Positions 36,831 to 46,275 of a stretch of DNA of 64,000 nt are shown in pieces. The stretch is from NCBI RefSeq assembly GCF_000300875.1, contig NZ_AMSG01000014.1, positions 1-64,000 of the forward strand, in the 5' to 3' direction. The position numbers were made by a program, and so were the translations under genes. Under the pieces are notes generated by a model. The model did no database searches. It was not told the DNA's origin and worked only from the letters and a program-made list of their open reading frames with translations. This DNA is from Galbibacter marinus. Lineage in GTDB: Bacteria; Bacteroidota; Bacteroidia; Flavobacteriales; Flavobacteriaceae. Within the stretch, counting starts at the first letter, position 1. Every line of letters begins with the position of its first letter.

Positions 36831-37577
36831 ATGATAACAAAAGTAGAAATTCAGGGACAAAAGTTCACCATGGACCTCTCAAAGCCAATCGATATATCGA
36901 TACCGCTAAGTGGGAGTTCCAAGAATCCTAGTGCCTGGTATCTTTCACCGCCTGAAATTTCACCAGTGATAATGGACAACTTCGTGGGTAGTGTTAAAGA
37001 TGGTGCCTCCACTAATTTTAACACCATTGTGTTTAATCCCCATGCTCACGGTACGCATACCGAATGCATAGGGCATATAACTAAAGACTTTCACGGCATT
37101 GGAGATGCCCTAAAGGAGTTTCATTTCATTTGTGAATTAATTACCCTTGAACCTATTAGCTATCAGGGTGATCTAGTGATTACAAAAGGTCAATTATCAA
37201 AGGCCTTATTGGGAAAAAAACCAACGGCAGTTATTCTTAGAACACTTCCTAATGAAAAGGGTAAATTGTCCCGTCAGTATTCTCATACCAATCCTGCATA
37301 TCTTTTAGAGGACGCCGCTTTGTTTCTCCGTCAAATTGGAGTAAAACATTTACTTATTGATCTACCTTCAGTGGATAAAGAAAAGGACGGTGGAGCTTTA
37401 TTGGCTCATAAGGCATTTTGGGGTTTTCATGGAGATCAACGTTTGGATGCCACCATAACTGAATTTATATTTGTTCCAAATCATATAAAAGACAATACTT
37501 ATTTTTTAAACCTACAAATTGTATCTTTTGTCAATGATGCCAGCCCTAGTAAACCAGTGCTATATGAACTTATTTAA
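36831..37577 (+). CDS. Cyclase family protein (kynurenine formamidase-like metal hydrolase)
   Basis: 248 residues of the PF04199 cyclase fold. The metal-binding signature HxHGTHxExxGH is present as HAHGTHTECIGH (residues 71-82); KynB-type enzymes normally read HxGTHxDxPxH, so Asp to Glu and Pro to Ile changes are seen. A conserved His/Glu pair later (HKAFWGFHGDQ) completes the site. It could hydrolyse N-formylkynurenine, which would complement the tryptophan dioxygenase at 18.5 kb, or another amide or lactone. It starts 42 bases after the Lrp gene. Confidence 0.8.
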   Translation: MITKVEIQGQKFTMDLSKPIDISIPLSGSSKNPSAWYLSPPEISPVIMDNFVGSVKDGASTNFNTIVFNPHAHGTHTECIGHITKDFHGIGDALKEFHFICELITLEPISYQGDLVITKGQLSKALLGKKPTAVILRTLPNEKGKLSRQYSHTNPAYLLEDAALFLRQIGVKHLLIDLPSVDKEKDGGALLAHKAFWGFHGDQRLDATITEFIFVPNHIKDNTYFLNLQIVSFVNDASPSKPVLYELI

Positions 37578-37641
37578 GGGGACTGGATTTTGGTGTAATA
37601 CGGATATTAAAGTGGGTATATCGTGGTAAAATTTAAATAGA

Positions 37642-38262
37642 ATGAGTGATATTGTACAAATCCTATTAGGGTTATTATTAGGGATTTTAGGTTCCTATTG
37701 GTTGTTTACAGCTTTCAGAAAAAAGAAATCTTCTGAGAGTGTAGAAAAGCAATCCGTGATATTATTAGAGAAGATACGTAATGTCTATAAACTCATTACC
37801 GTAGAGGGAGAGTTTGCAGAGATTTACCAATATGAAAATGTCAGAGAACACTTTTTAAAACTCATCAGTAGTAAAAAGAAGGCTCTACTTGTTATTAATG
37901 CCAAGGTAAATGTCGGTTTTGATCTTAAAAAAATTGAGATGAAAGCAGACCCAAAGGCTAAAAAAATTATTCTCACAAATTTTCCCCTGCCTGAGGTATT
38001 GAGCATTGAGCCCGATGTCAAATATTACGATATTAAGGAAGGATTGTTCAATCGTTTTAAGACCAAGGATCTTTCTACCCTAAACCAAGAGGCCAAAGAA
38101 CATATTTTAGCTAAAATTCCTGATAGTGGGCTGTTGGATACTGCTCGAAAAGAAGCCTTGGATGCAGTACATATGATTGAAAGTATGGTGCAGGCCATAG
38201 GCTGGAAGCTTGACTATAAGGCATTAGAAATTCAGCATAAAGATCTTTTAGATGAAAAATAG
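37642..38262 (+). CDS. DUF4230 domain-containing membrane-anchored protein
   Basis: 206 residues. One N-terminal membrane helix (about 6-25, LLLGLLLGILGSYWLFTAF), then the DUF4230 domain (about 40-190) beginning KIRNVYKLITVEGEFAEIYQYENVRE. The family is common in Bacteroidetes and Firmicutes and its function is unknown. Loosely spaced in the same direction as neighbours (64 bases after the cyclase gene). Confidence 0.87.
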   Translation: MSDIVQILLGLLLGILGSYWLFTAFRKKKSSESVEKQSVILLEKIRNVYKLITVEGEFAEIYQYENVREHFLKLISSKKKALLVINAKVNVGFDLKKIEMKADPKAKKIILTNFPLPEVLSIEPDVKYYDIKEGLFNRFKTKDLSTLNQEAKEHILAKIPDSGLLDTARKEALDAVHMIESMVQAIGWKLDYKALEIQHKDLLDEK

Positions 38263-38291
38263 TGTAACATGCTTTTTAACAATTAACCACC

Positions 38292-38663
38292 ATGAACATC
38301 GAAGAAATCTACCAGTATTGCATGGGAAAACCTGGAGTGACTGAAGACTTTCCCTTTGATAAAAACACCCTTGTATTTAAAGTATGTGGAAAAATGTTTG
38401 CCCTATGTGGTCTAAAGAAATGGGAAAGTGGTGATAAGAGTATCAATCTGAAATGTGACCCTCAATGGGCTTTGGAACTACGATCTGCTTTTACTCAGAT
38501 CAAGCCAGGCTATCATATGAGTAAAAAACACTGGAATACTGTTCATCTTAACAATCAAGAAATTCAGCCTGGGTTTTTAAAAGAGCTTATAGATCACTCC
38601 TATGACATGGTCGTAAAAGGGCTAGCTAAAAAGCTACAACAAGAGCTTTCAAATGAGCTTTAA
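38292..38663 (+). CDS. MmcQ/YjbR family protein
   Basis: 123 residues covering the whole YjbR/MmcQ double-wing fold. Conserved stretches: EEIYQYCMGKPGVTEDFPFDKNTLVFKVCGKMFAL, NLKCDPQWALELR and GYHMSKKHWNTVHL. Members are small cytosolic proteins with a DNA-binding-like CyaY fold; no defined role. It follows the DUF4230 gene by 29 bases. Confidence 0.92.
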   Translation: MNIEEIYQYCMGKPGVTEDFPFDKNTLVFKVCGKMFALCGLKKWESGDKSINLKCDPQWALELRSAFTQIKPGYHMSKKHWNTVHLNNQEIQPGFLKELIDHSYDMVVKGLAKKLQQELSNEL

Positions 38664-38761
38664 ATACTTATTCACTCATCTTATCTTAAAAAACCTTCAA
38701 ATAGGGTAATATTTGCATAGTTTCGGGTAAAATCTTGGAATCCTCCTTTAATATGTTGGGC

Positions 38762-38769
38762 TAATTTTG
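38762..38769 (+). promoter_or_regulatory. -7 element for the hydroxyproline cluster
   Basis: TAATTTTG, exact consensus, with CTTG 24 bases upstream as a loosely spaced -33. It precedes the first gene of the catabolic cluster by 73 bases. Confidence 0.5.
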
Positions 38770-38842
38770 TTTTTAAATTATAGCGCTAATTCAATAATCG
38801 ATTTATCCAATTAATGTTTTAGGAAATTTAAAAATTAGAAAT

Positions 38843-39772
38843 ATGCAAGTAAAATGGGAAGGCATCATGCCTGCAGTGACAACAAAATTTAAAGAGGATG
38901 ATTCTTTGGATTTAGAAATGTTTGAGGTCAATATTAAAGCCCAACAAGAAGCAGGTGTATCCGCTATTATTTTGGGAGGTACCTTAGGTGAGGCAAGTAC
39001 GCTGACCGATGATGAAAAAGTAACATTGATCCAAGAAACTGTTCGTATTGTAAAGGGACAAATTCCAGTGATTATAAATGTAGCAGAACAAACCACTAAA
39101 GCCGCCGTTCATGCCGTAGCGGTTGCTGAGCAAAATGGAGCAAGTGGTATTATGTTATTGCCACCGATGCGCTATAGAGCAAATGATCGTGAAACTGTTA
39201 CCTTTTTTAAAATTGTAGCCAATAGTACCTCACTTCCAATTATGATATATAACAACCCTGTTGATTATAATATCGAAGTGACACCAGCGATGTTCGAAGA
39301 GTTATTAGAATGTGATAATATTCAAGCGGTAAAGGAGTCCACTAGAAATATTTCAAACGTCAGTAAATTAAAGAATAAATTTGGAGATCGTTTAAAAGTA
39401 CTTACCGGTGTTGATACTCTAGGACTAGAAAGTATATTAATGGGTGCAGACGGATGGGTTGCGGGATTAGTTTGTGCTTTTCCCAGAGAAACCGTTGCCA
39501 TATATGAACTTGCAAAAGCAGGTCGTCATAAAGAGGCATTGGCAATATATCGTTGGTTCCTACCACTTTTAGAGTTGGATATTACCCCACAATTGGTACA
39601 AAATATTAAATTAGCTGAGGTTGCAACGGGTATTGGAACTGAAATGGTTCGTGCTCCTAGGTTAGCACTTATAGGACAAGAGCGAAAACGCGTTTTAGAG
39701 GTAATTGAAGAAGGATTGAAAAATCGCCCTGAGCTACCAGATTATAAAGCATTGCGTAGCGCGGCAGTTTAA
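38843..39772 (+). CDS. DHDPS/NAL family lyase: probable 1-pyrroline-4-hydroxy-2-carboxylate deaminase
   Basis: 309 residues of the class I aldolase (DapA-like) superfamily. Schiff-base Lys164 (AVKEST), the catalytic Tyr136 (IYNNPV) and the GGTLGEAS loop are in place. True DapA is ruled out as the best reading by context: the gene sits with a proline-racemase-type epimerase, a DadA-like oxidase and a ketoglutarate-semialdehyde-type dehydrogenase. In the trans-4-hydroxyproline pathway this family (LhpC) deaminates 1-pyrroline-4-hydroxy-2-carboxylate to alpha-ketoglutarate semialdehyde. Specificity is therefore inferred from neighbours. Confidence 0.85.
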   Translation: MQVKWEGIMPAVTTKFKEDDSLDLEMFEVNIKAQQEAGVSAIILGGTLGEASTLTDDEKVTLIQETVRIVKGQIPVIINVAEQTTKAAVHAVAVAEQNGASGIMLLPPMRYRANDRETVTFFKIVANSTSLPIMIYNNPVDYNIEVTPAMFEELLECDNIQAVKESTRNISNVSKLKNKFGDRLKVLTGVDTLGLESILMGADGWVAGLVCAFPRETVAIYELAKAGRHKEALAIYRWFLPLLELDITPQLVQNIKLAEVATGIGTEMVRAPRLALIGQERKRVLEVIEEGLKNRPELPDYKALRSAAV

Positions 39773-39878
39773 TGTAGCCCGCATAGGATAGGAAGCATTT
39801 CCAAGGTCATTACTTTTGAATCCTCACAGATAGATTCAAGGGTAATGCCTTTGGCATTAATCAAAAATACACAACAAC

Positions 39879-41459
39879 ATGATCACAGGAAAAAATACTA
39901 TTGGTACTCTTAACTCCGCAAGAGGAACAGATACTTTTAAAACATTTAATCCCGTTGAGAATCGGGAAAACCCTTGGGTTTTTCACCAAGCCACCAAAGA
40001 TGAAATAGATCAGGCAGTACAGTTGGCCACTGAGGCATTTGGTCAATACAAAAATTTTTCAGGTAAAAGAAAAGCAGAATTTTTAAGAGCTATAGCCGAT
40101 GAAATAGAAGAAATCGGTGAAGATTTAATTACTACTTATATGGCAGAATCTGGTTTGCCAGAAGGCAGAGCGCGAGGTGAACGTGGTAGGACTATGGTTC
40201 AACTCAGAGCCTTTGCGGACCTTTTAGAAGAAGGATCATGGGTAGAGGCCACCATCGATGTTGGTCAAGCGGACAAAGAGCCAATGCCCAAACCAGATAT
40301 ACGTAAAATGCTTTTCCCGATAGGGCCAGTAGCGGTTTTTGGAGCTAGTAATTTTCCATTAGCCTTTTCCACAGCAGGAGGGGATACTGCAAGTGCATTA
40401 GCCGCTGGTTGCCCAGTGATAGTTAAGGGTCATCCTTTACATGCAGCCACTGGAGAATTAGTGTCTTCGGCTATCTTAAAGGCTGCTGAGAAAACCAATA
40501 TGCCAAATGGCGTGTTTTCTAATTTGAATAGTAGCGGTATATCTGTGGGTCAGGAATTAGTTCAGCACCCAGAAATTAAAGCGGTAGGTTTTACTGGAAG
40601 TATTGCTGGGGGAACTGCAATATACAAACTCGCTAGTACGCGAGAAGTTCCTATACCTGTCTTTGCAGAGATGGGAAGCGTAAACCCTGTAGTTGTTTTG
40701 CCTTCAGCTTTTGAGCAATCAGCACATTGGGCCAAACAATATGCTTTGTCGATCACCAATGGAACGGGGCAATTTTGTACCAATCCTGGGCTTATATTAG
40801 GAGTTAAAGGAGATGACTTTACCCAATTCATTGGAACCTTAGGAGAAGAAATTGCTCAAATTTCACCCGCCTCTATGTTGCATCCCAATATTTATAAAGC
40901 CTTTGAGAAGGGTATAGAAGTAGTGACCGCAAGTGGAAAGACCTCCTTAGTTGGAGCCTATAAGGGCGAAGCTGCTCCGAATTTTGGTAAGGCCAAAGTC
41001 CTAACTGTTGATGCGGATGTATTTATAGCAAATCCTGCATTACACCACGAAGTCTTCGGACCTTATTCCTTGGTTGTACAATGTGATAGCGATCAAGAGT
41101 TAGAAGCTGCTATTAATGCCTTGGAAGGACAGTTAACAGGAACGCTTCTGGGTAATTCAAAAGAGTTAAGTGAAAAAACAAGCATTGTAGATGCCTTAAA
41201 GGAGAAGGTAGGAAGACTTATCCTCAATGGTGTGCCTACAGGAGTTGAGGTATGCGCTGCTATGCATCATGGTGGGCCATTCCCCTCGACTACAAATGCG
41301 AAATACACCTCTGTCGGAGTGTCGGCGATCACGCGTTGGACACGTCCTGTAGCTTATCAAAATTGGCCATTGGAATTATTGCCAGAGGCCTTACAAAATG
41401 AAAATCCATTGAAAATTCATAGAATTGTAGATGGAATTCACACCTTTAATACGATATAA
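39879..41459 (+). CDS. Aldehyde dehydrogenase: probable alpha-ketoglutaric semialdehyde dehydrogenase
   Basis: 526 residues, NAD(P)-dependent aldehyde dehydrogenase. Catalytic Cys300 (NGTGQFCTNPG), general base Glu264 (FAEMGSVNP), the cofactor loop FTGSIAGG (238-245) and the N-terminal FNPVENRENPW pattern match the KGSADH group that oxidises 2,5-dioxovalerate to alpha-ketoglutarate. This is the last step of hydroxyproline (and some sugar-acid) degradation. The next gene starts 1 base after the stop, so the two are translationally coupled. Confidence 0.9.
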   Translation: MITGKNTIGTLNSARGTDTFKTFNPVENRENPWVFHQATKDEIDQAVQLATEAFGQYKNFSGKRKAEFLRAIADEIEEIGEDLITTYMAESGLPEGRARGERGRTMVQLRAFADLLEEGSWVEATIDVGQADKEPMPKPDIRKMLFPIGPVAVFGASNFPLAFSTAGGDTASALAAGCPVIVKGHPLHAATGELVSSAILKAAEKTNMPNGVFSNLNSSGISVGQELVQHPEIKAVGFTGSIAGGTAIYKLASTREVPIPVFAEMGSVNPVVVLPSAFEQSAHWAKQYALSITNGTGQFCTNPGLILGVKGDDFTQFIGTLGEEIAQISPASMLHPNIYKAFEKGIEVVTASGKTSLVGAYKGEAAPNFGKAKVLTVDADVFIANPALHHEVFGPYSLVVQCDSDQELEAAINALEGQLTGTLLGNSKELSEKTSIVDALKEKVGRLILNGVPTGVEVCAAMHHGGPFPSTTNAKYTSVGVSAITRWTRPVAYQNWPLELLPEALQNENPLKIHRIVDGIHTFNTI

Positions 41460-41460
41460 T

Positions 41461-43191
41461 ATGACGAGATACCAAGCTGGAATTTTATTATTTGCTTTAA
41501 TGTTACTTGGCTGTGATTCACCCAAGAAAACAACTACGGCTTCATCTGATTTGAAAGCTGTCATTGATACTGTTGAGAATTTTAGGTTATACCATCGCAG
41601 TGATCACCCTTTAGGGCATTATGATAAAGCCCTGTTTAAAAAGGATGCTGATTTTGCGAGCGCCCAATTACAGAACTTGGCAAAGGTCGATACACAAGCC
41701 CTATCGGAAACCGAATTAATTTCGTGGGAATTACTTCAATTTAAGCTACAAGACAGGGTGGATTTTTACATCTACGACATGTACTTAAATCCAATTCAAG
41801 CAGATCAAGGATTCCATTTGGATCTCAATTATAGAGTGAATCCAATCTTGAGTTATCAAGAAGCAAAGGATTATTTAAATGTTTTAAATGACATTCCACA
41901 TTTTGTGGATCAGAACTTAGTTCTAATTAAAGAAGGACTCTCCAAAGGGATCTCCCAACCAAAGGTAATATTTAAAGGTTATGAGTCCACCTATGATGAG
42001 CATATTGTAAGTAATTATAATGAGAGTTATTTTTACCAGCCTTTTACGCAGCTTCCAGATCTAATGAGTGAAAAGCAAAAGGATTCTGTAATATCAGCTG
42101 CAAAGCAGGCTATAGAAACCAGTGTTGTGCCAGCTTTTAAAAAAGTTAAGCAGTTTTTTGAAACCCAATATATCCCTAATACTAGAGAGGCGATAGGGGT
42201 TATAGAAACTCCTGGTGGAGCGGAGTTTTACCAAAACAGAATTAATTATTACACCACTAGTGATCAGTATACTGCCCATGACATTCACCAAATTGGGTTA
42301 GAAGAAGTAGCTCGGATAAGAGCTGAAATGGAGCAAATCATAAAAAAGGTGGGCTTTAAAGGTAGCTTTGCTGAATTTCTAGATTTTTTGCGAACTGATC
42401 CACAATTCTATGTGGATTCTGGAAGAGAATTATTAAAACAAGCCAGAGATATCGCAAAACGCATCGACGCACAGCTTCCAAAATTTTTTAATCTTTTACC
42501 TAGAAAGCCTTATGGGGTGATTAAAGTTCCCGATGCCATTGCTCCTAAATACACGACAGGGCGATATTCGGGAAGTTACAGTAGCACTGAACCAGGATAT
42601 TATTTAGTCAACACCTATAAACTAGAGAGTAGACCATTGTATAACTTACCAGCACTTACGGCCCATGAAGCCGTTCCAGGGCATCACTTACAAGGATCCT
42701 TAAATCAAGAGCTCGGTGATAGTATCCCGAAATTTCGTAAAAACACCTACCTTTCTGCCTATGGAGAAGGTTGGGCATTGTATTGTGAGTTTCTAGCTGA
42801 TCAAATGGGAATATACACCACGCCTTATGAGGAGTTCGGAAAACTAACCTATGAGATGTGGCGCGCATGTCGTTTAGTAGTTGACACTGGTATTCACGCT
42901 AAAGGATGGAGTAGAGAACAAGTAGTGGATTATCTTAAATCCAACACAGCCCTTTCAGAACATGAAATTAATACAGAAACCGATCGTTATATTGCGTGGC
43001 CAGGACAGGCGATTTCTTACAAGATCGGGGAATTAAAAATCAGAGAGCTTCTGTCTTTAGCCAAGGAGCAATTGGGGTCCAAGTTTGATATTCGTGAATT
43101 CCATCACATTATCTTAGGTCAAGGGACAGTGACCCTTCCGATTCTGGAAAGACGCGTTAAGAACTATATCCATATCAAACTTAATCAATGA
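41461..43191 (+). CDS. DUF885 family zinc-peptidase-like lipoprotein
   Basis: 576 residues from ATG 41461; an in-frame ATG 30 bases earlier overlaps the dehydrogenase and would spoil the signal peptide. Lipobox LLGC (about residue 18), so probably periplasmic or surface-anchored. DUF885 proteins resemble M3/M32-like metallopeptidases: the HExxxGHH motif appears as TAHEAVPGHHLQ, with a downstream zinc-ligand region SAYGEGWALYCEFLADQMG. Position between the semialdehyde dehydrogenase and the hydroxyproline epimerase suggests it frees hydroxyproline-containing peptides; this is inference. Confidence 0.87.
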   Translation: MTRYQAGILLFALMLLGCDSPKKTTTASSDLKAVIDTVENFRLYHRSDHPLGHYDKALFKKDADFASAQLQNLAKVDTQALSETELISWELLQFKLQDRVDFYIYDMYLNPIQADQGFHLDLNYRVNPILSYQEAKDYLNVLNDIPHFVDQNLVLIKEGLSKGISQPKVIFKGYESTYDEHIVSNYNESYFYQPFTQLPDLMSEKQKDSVISAAKQAIETSVVPAFKKVKQFFETQYIPNTREAIGVIETPGGAEFYQNRINYYTTSDQYTAHDIHQIGLEEVARIRAEMEQIIKKVGFKGSFAEFLDFLRTDPQFYVDSGRELLKQARDIAKRIDAQLPKFFNLLPRKPYGVIKVPDAIAPKYTTGRYSGSYSSTEPGYYLVNTYKLESRPLYNLPALTAHEAVPGHHLQGSLNQELGDSIPKFRKNTYLSAYGEGWALYCEFLADQMGIYTTPYEEFGKLTYEMWRACRLVVDTGIHAKGWSREQVVDYLKSNTALSEHEINTETDRYIAWPGQAISYKIGELKIRELLSLAKEQLGSKFDIREFHHIILGQGTVTLPILERRVKNYIHIKLNQ

Positions 43192-43218
43192 TCATTAATT
43201 TTATCTTTTAGTGAATCT

Positions 43219-44226
43219 ATGGCAAGAAAAACATTTTTTTGTGTTGATGCCCATACCTGTGGAAATCCAGTTAGGGTCATCGCTGGAGGAGGGCCACAAT
43301 TAATAGGCTCCAATATGAGTGAAAAGCGACAACACTTCATCCGTGAATTTGATTGGATACGAAAAGCACTGATGTTTGAACCAAGGGGACATGATATGAT
43401 GAGTGGAAGTATTTTGTACCCACCATTAGATCCTCAAAATGATGTGGGTATTCTATTTATTGAAACCAGTGGTTGTCTACCCATGTGTGGACATGGAGCC
43501 ATTGGAAGTATTACCATTGCGATCGAAGAGGGGTTAATTACACCCAAGACTCCAGGAAAAATACGGATGGAAGCCCCGGCAGGACTCATTGAAATCACCT
43601 ATAAACAAACAGGAAACAAAGTGGATTGGGTAAAACTTACCAATGTAAAGTCGTACCTCGCTGCTCTGGAACTTACCATTGTTTGTGAAACCTTGGGAGA
43701 ACTCGTATTTGATGTGGCCTATGGAGGTAACTTTTATGCCATCATTGATCCTCAAAAAAACTTCAGTGGAATCCAAGATTTCTCAGCTGGGAATCTAATA
43801 CGTTTAAGCCAAAAACTACGACAACAAATCAATGCAAAATATCCCGGGATGTTTGTTCATCCAGAAGACCCTACCATAAATGGGGTCAGTCATATACAAT
43901 GGACTGGAAATGTAATCAATCCTAAATCCACGGCTAGGAACGCTGTTTTTTATGGTGATAAGGCCATTGACCGTTCTCCTTGTGGTACAGGAACATCAGC
44001 GCGCATGGCTCAATGGCATGCCAAAGGATTACTGAATCTAGGAGAGGAGTTCGTTCACGAGAGCTTTATAGGTTCTCAGTTTGTCGGTCGTATTGAGCAG
44101 CAGACTGAACTAGCTGGAAAAACGGCGATTGTTCCGAGCATTCAAGGTTGGGCTAGGGTCTACGGATACAACACTATCTTTGTTGATGACCAAGACCCCT
44201 ATGCTAAAGGATTTCAAGTGATATAA
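43219..44226 (+). CDS. 4-hydroxyproline 2-epimerase (proline racemase family)
   Basis: 335 residues. Both catalytic cysteines of the proline racemase family are present: Cys90 (PMCGHG) and Cys255 (SPCGTGTSA). That separates it from trans-3-hydroxyproline dehydratases, where the second is Thr. The enzyme should interconvert trans-4-hydroxy-L-proline and cis-4-hydroxy-D-proline. Neighbouring D-amino-acid oxidase-like, lyase and dehydrogenase genes make this the first enzyme of the pathway and argue against a simple proline racemase. It starts 27 bases after the peptidase gene. Confidence 0.92.
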   Translation: MARKTFFCVDAHTCGNPVRVIAGGGPQLIGSNMSEKRQHFIREFDWIRKALMFEPRGHDMMSGSILYPPLDPQNDVGILFIETSGCLPMCGHGAIGSITIAIEEGLITPKTPGKIRMEAPAGLIEITYKQTGNKVDWVKLTNVKSYLAALELTIVCETLGELVFDVAYGGNFYAIIDPQKNFSGIQDFSAGNLIRLSQKLRQQINAKYPGMFVHPEDPTINGVSHIQWTGNVINPKSTARNAVFYGDKAIDRSPCGTGTSARMAQWHAKGLLNLGEEFVHESFIGSQFVGRIEQQTELAGKTAIVPSIQGWARVYGYNTIFVDDQDPYAKGFQVI

Positions 44227-44294
44227 ATTCATACCAAAAGCATTAGAAGTTACGTTAATTAAATAAATCAGCTTTATAAATACCCTTAAAGGAA

Positions 44295-45545
44295 ATGCAA
44301 AAAAATATCCTGATCATAGGCGGAGGTATCATCGGTCTCTGCTGTGCTTATTATTTAAGAAAAGAAGGTCACCAAGTTACCGTTATAGACCAATCAGACT
44401 TTAATCAGGGAGCTTCCTTTGTAAATGCCGGGTATATTACCCCAAGTCATATTATTCCACTAGCTGCACCAGGAATGATTTCTAAAGGTATCAAGTGGAT
44501 GTTCAACTCTGCAAGTCCGTTTTATATCAAACCTCGATGGGACCCAGACTTTTTTAGGTGGGCATGGTATTTTCATAAGTCCTCTACCCAAGAAAAAGTA
44601 GCCAAGGCTATTCCAGTAATAAAGGATATCAATATTCTAAGTAGAACTTTGTATAACGACATGTTAGCATCGGGAGACTTAGGAGATTTTCATTGGGAGC
44701 AGAAAGGCCTTTTAATGATGTATAAGACTGATAAGGCAGCTGAAGAAGAATTGCATGTAGCTGAACTTGCAAAAAAACAAGGGTTAGAGGTCGATCATTT
44801 GGACAGTAAAGGACTAAAGGATTTAGAACCCGAGGTCGAGATAGCGGCAAAAGGTGGCATTTATTATAAATGTGATGCCCATAGCACTCCAACGCAAATC
44901 ATGCCTAAACTCATAAGCTGGTTAAAGACCAATGGTGTGATACTGAAGTCCAATGAAGTGGTAGAGCGACTATCAATGAATGGGGATAAACTCAAAACTG
45001 TACAGACTAATAAGTCAGCTTATGCCGCAGATGAGGTTGTGGTGGCTGCAGGATCTTGGAGTCAAGAGCTCGCAAAGAAACTGCACTTGAACCTTCCAAT
45101 TCAAGCTGGTAAAGGCTATAGAATAGATATTTATCGCCCCACAAAGATTAAGATTCCAGCCATTTTGATAGAAGCTAAGGTTGCTATGACCCCTATGAAA
45201 GGCTTTACACGTTTTGCAGGAACCATGGAGTTCTCTGGAATTAATACCATTATTCGCCAGCAGCGCGTAGAGGCTATTAGCCAAGCGGCAAAAGCTTATT
45301 ATCCAGAAATAGAAATCCAGGAACAAGAAAAACGAGATGCCAAAAGTGGACTTCGACCTGTTTCTCCAGATGGACTCCCGTACATAGGTCGGAGTCTCAA
45401 ATATAGTAATGTCACTTTTGCAACAGCTCATGCAATGATGGGGTGGAGTTTAGGTCCAGCCACAGGTAAATTGGTCAGTGAATTAATTTCAGACCATCAG
45501 TTATCTATGGACATTGCTGCATTTCATCCCGATCGGAAATTCTGA
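44295..45545 (+). CDS. FAD-dependent D-amino acid dehydrogenase (probable D-hydroxyproline dehydrogenase)
   Basis: 416 residues of the DAO/DadA family. N-terminal FAD-binding GxGxxG as NILIIGGGIIGLCCAYYL with the acidic partner at VIDQSD. The C-terminal FAD contact GLRPVSPDGLPYIGRS and MGWSLGPATGKLVSELI are clear. In this cluster it should oxidise cis-4-hydroxy-D-proline to 1-pyrroline-4-hydroxy-2-carboxylate, passing electrons to the respiratory chain. It is the last gene of the cluster and converges on the DUF456 gene with 26 bases between. Confidence 0.9.
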   Translation: MQKNILIIGGGIIGLCCAYYLRKEGHQVTVIDQSDFNQGASFVNAGYITPSHIIPLAAPGMISKGIKWMFNSASPFYIKPRWDPDFFRWAWYFHKSSTQEKVAKAIPVIKDINILSRTLYNDMLASGDLGDFHWEQKGLLMMYKTDKAAEEELHVAELAKKQGLEVDHLDSKGLKDLEPEVEIAAKGGIYYKCDAHSTPTQIMPKLISWLKTNGVILKSNEVVERLSMNGDKLKTVQTNKSAYAADEVVVAAGSWSQELAKKLHLNLPIQAGKGYRIDIYRPTKIKIPAILIEAKVAMTPMKGFTRFAGTMEFSGINTIIRQQRVEAISQAAKAYYPEIEIQEQEKRDAKSGLRPVSPDGLPYIGRSLKYSNVTFATAHAMMGWSLGPATGKLVSELISDHQLSMDIAAFHPDRKF

Positions 45546-45571
45546 ACATCGATAAGATTGAATTTAATAAA

Positions 45572-46084
45572 TTATTCGAAGCTAAATATTAGAGCTTTGT
45601 ATCTCCAAAAGGTTCTGATAAAGATCCCAGCAAAGACGATGGCAACCACAAACTTTAAGAAGGTGCCGGTAATGAAACCTAAAAAGGAACCGAAGGCAGC
45701 CTTCAAAGCTGTTTTATTATCCGCTTTATTGATGATCTCTCCCACGAAAGCACCAATAAATGGCCAAATAATAATACCAAATAAGCCAAAAATTGGAAAT
45801 ATAAAGGAGATAATAAGTCCAACGGTGGTTCCTATCATTCCAGATTTACTACCACCAAATCGCTTGGTCCCCGCAATGGGGATAAGGTAATCAACCACAA
45901 CCACCCCAATAGCCACAGCTAAAGTGATACCCAATACCCACCAATTATCCTCAACAGCTTTAGTTAAATAAAGTAGTAATAGCCCAAGCCAACTCAAGGG
46001 AGCTCCTGGAATTACAGGAAGGAAACTTCCTAAAATCCCGATGAGTATAAAAATAAATCCAATAATAGTCAGTACGATATCCAT
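45572..46084 (-). CDS. DUF456 domain-containing membrane protein
   Basis: 170 residues with about five hydrophobic helices. Family start MDIVLTIIGFIFILIGILGSFLPVIPGAPLSW and the repeated Gly-rich helix GTTVGLIISFIFPIFGLFGIIIWPFIGAFVGEI are diagnostic of DUF456. The protein is in the inner membrane and its function is unknown. It runs opposite to the FAD dehydrogenase and divergently from blaI. Confidence 0.9.
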   Translation of the reverse strand: MDIVLTIIGFIFILIGILGSFLPVIPGAPLSWLGLLLLYLTKAVEDNWWVLGITLAVAIGVVVVDYLIPIAGTKRFGGSKSGMIGTTVGLIISFIFPIFGLFGIIIWPFIGAFVGEIINKADNKTALKAAFGSFLGFITGTFLKFVVAIVFAGIFIRTFWRYKALIFSFE

Positions 46085-46275
46085 AATGCTTTTTAAAAGT
46101 TAATTTGCTCGTCGAATCAAACGGGCATCCATGTAGTTAAAAGGCTTTAAAATAATGTGTTAGTATTTATTTAGGTGCCATTATCACATCCAATGTCTTA
46201 CCAAATATACACAAAAACCGCTGGCAAATAATGACCCTTTGGATCCTTGTTTGGTTAAATTTTCTTAAAATTAAT

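Noticed and set aside
45558-45890. 110-codon plus-strand frame opposite the DUF456 gene
   Set aside because: Antisense shadow of a recognised membrane protein; the Lys/Pro-rich translation is typical of the complement of hydrophobic codons.
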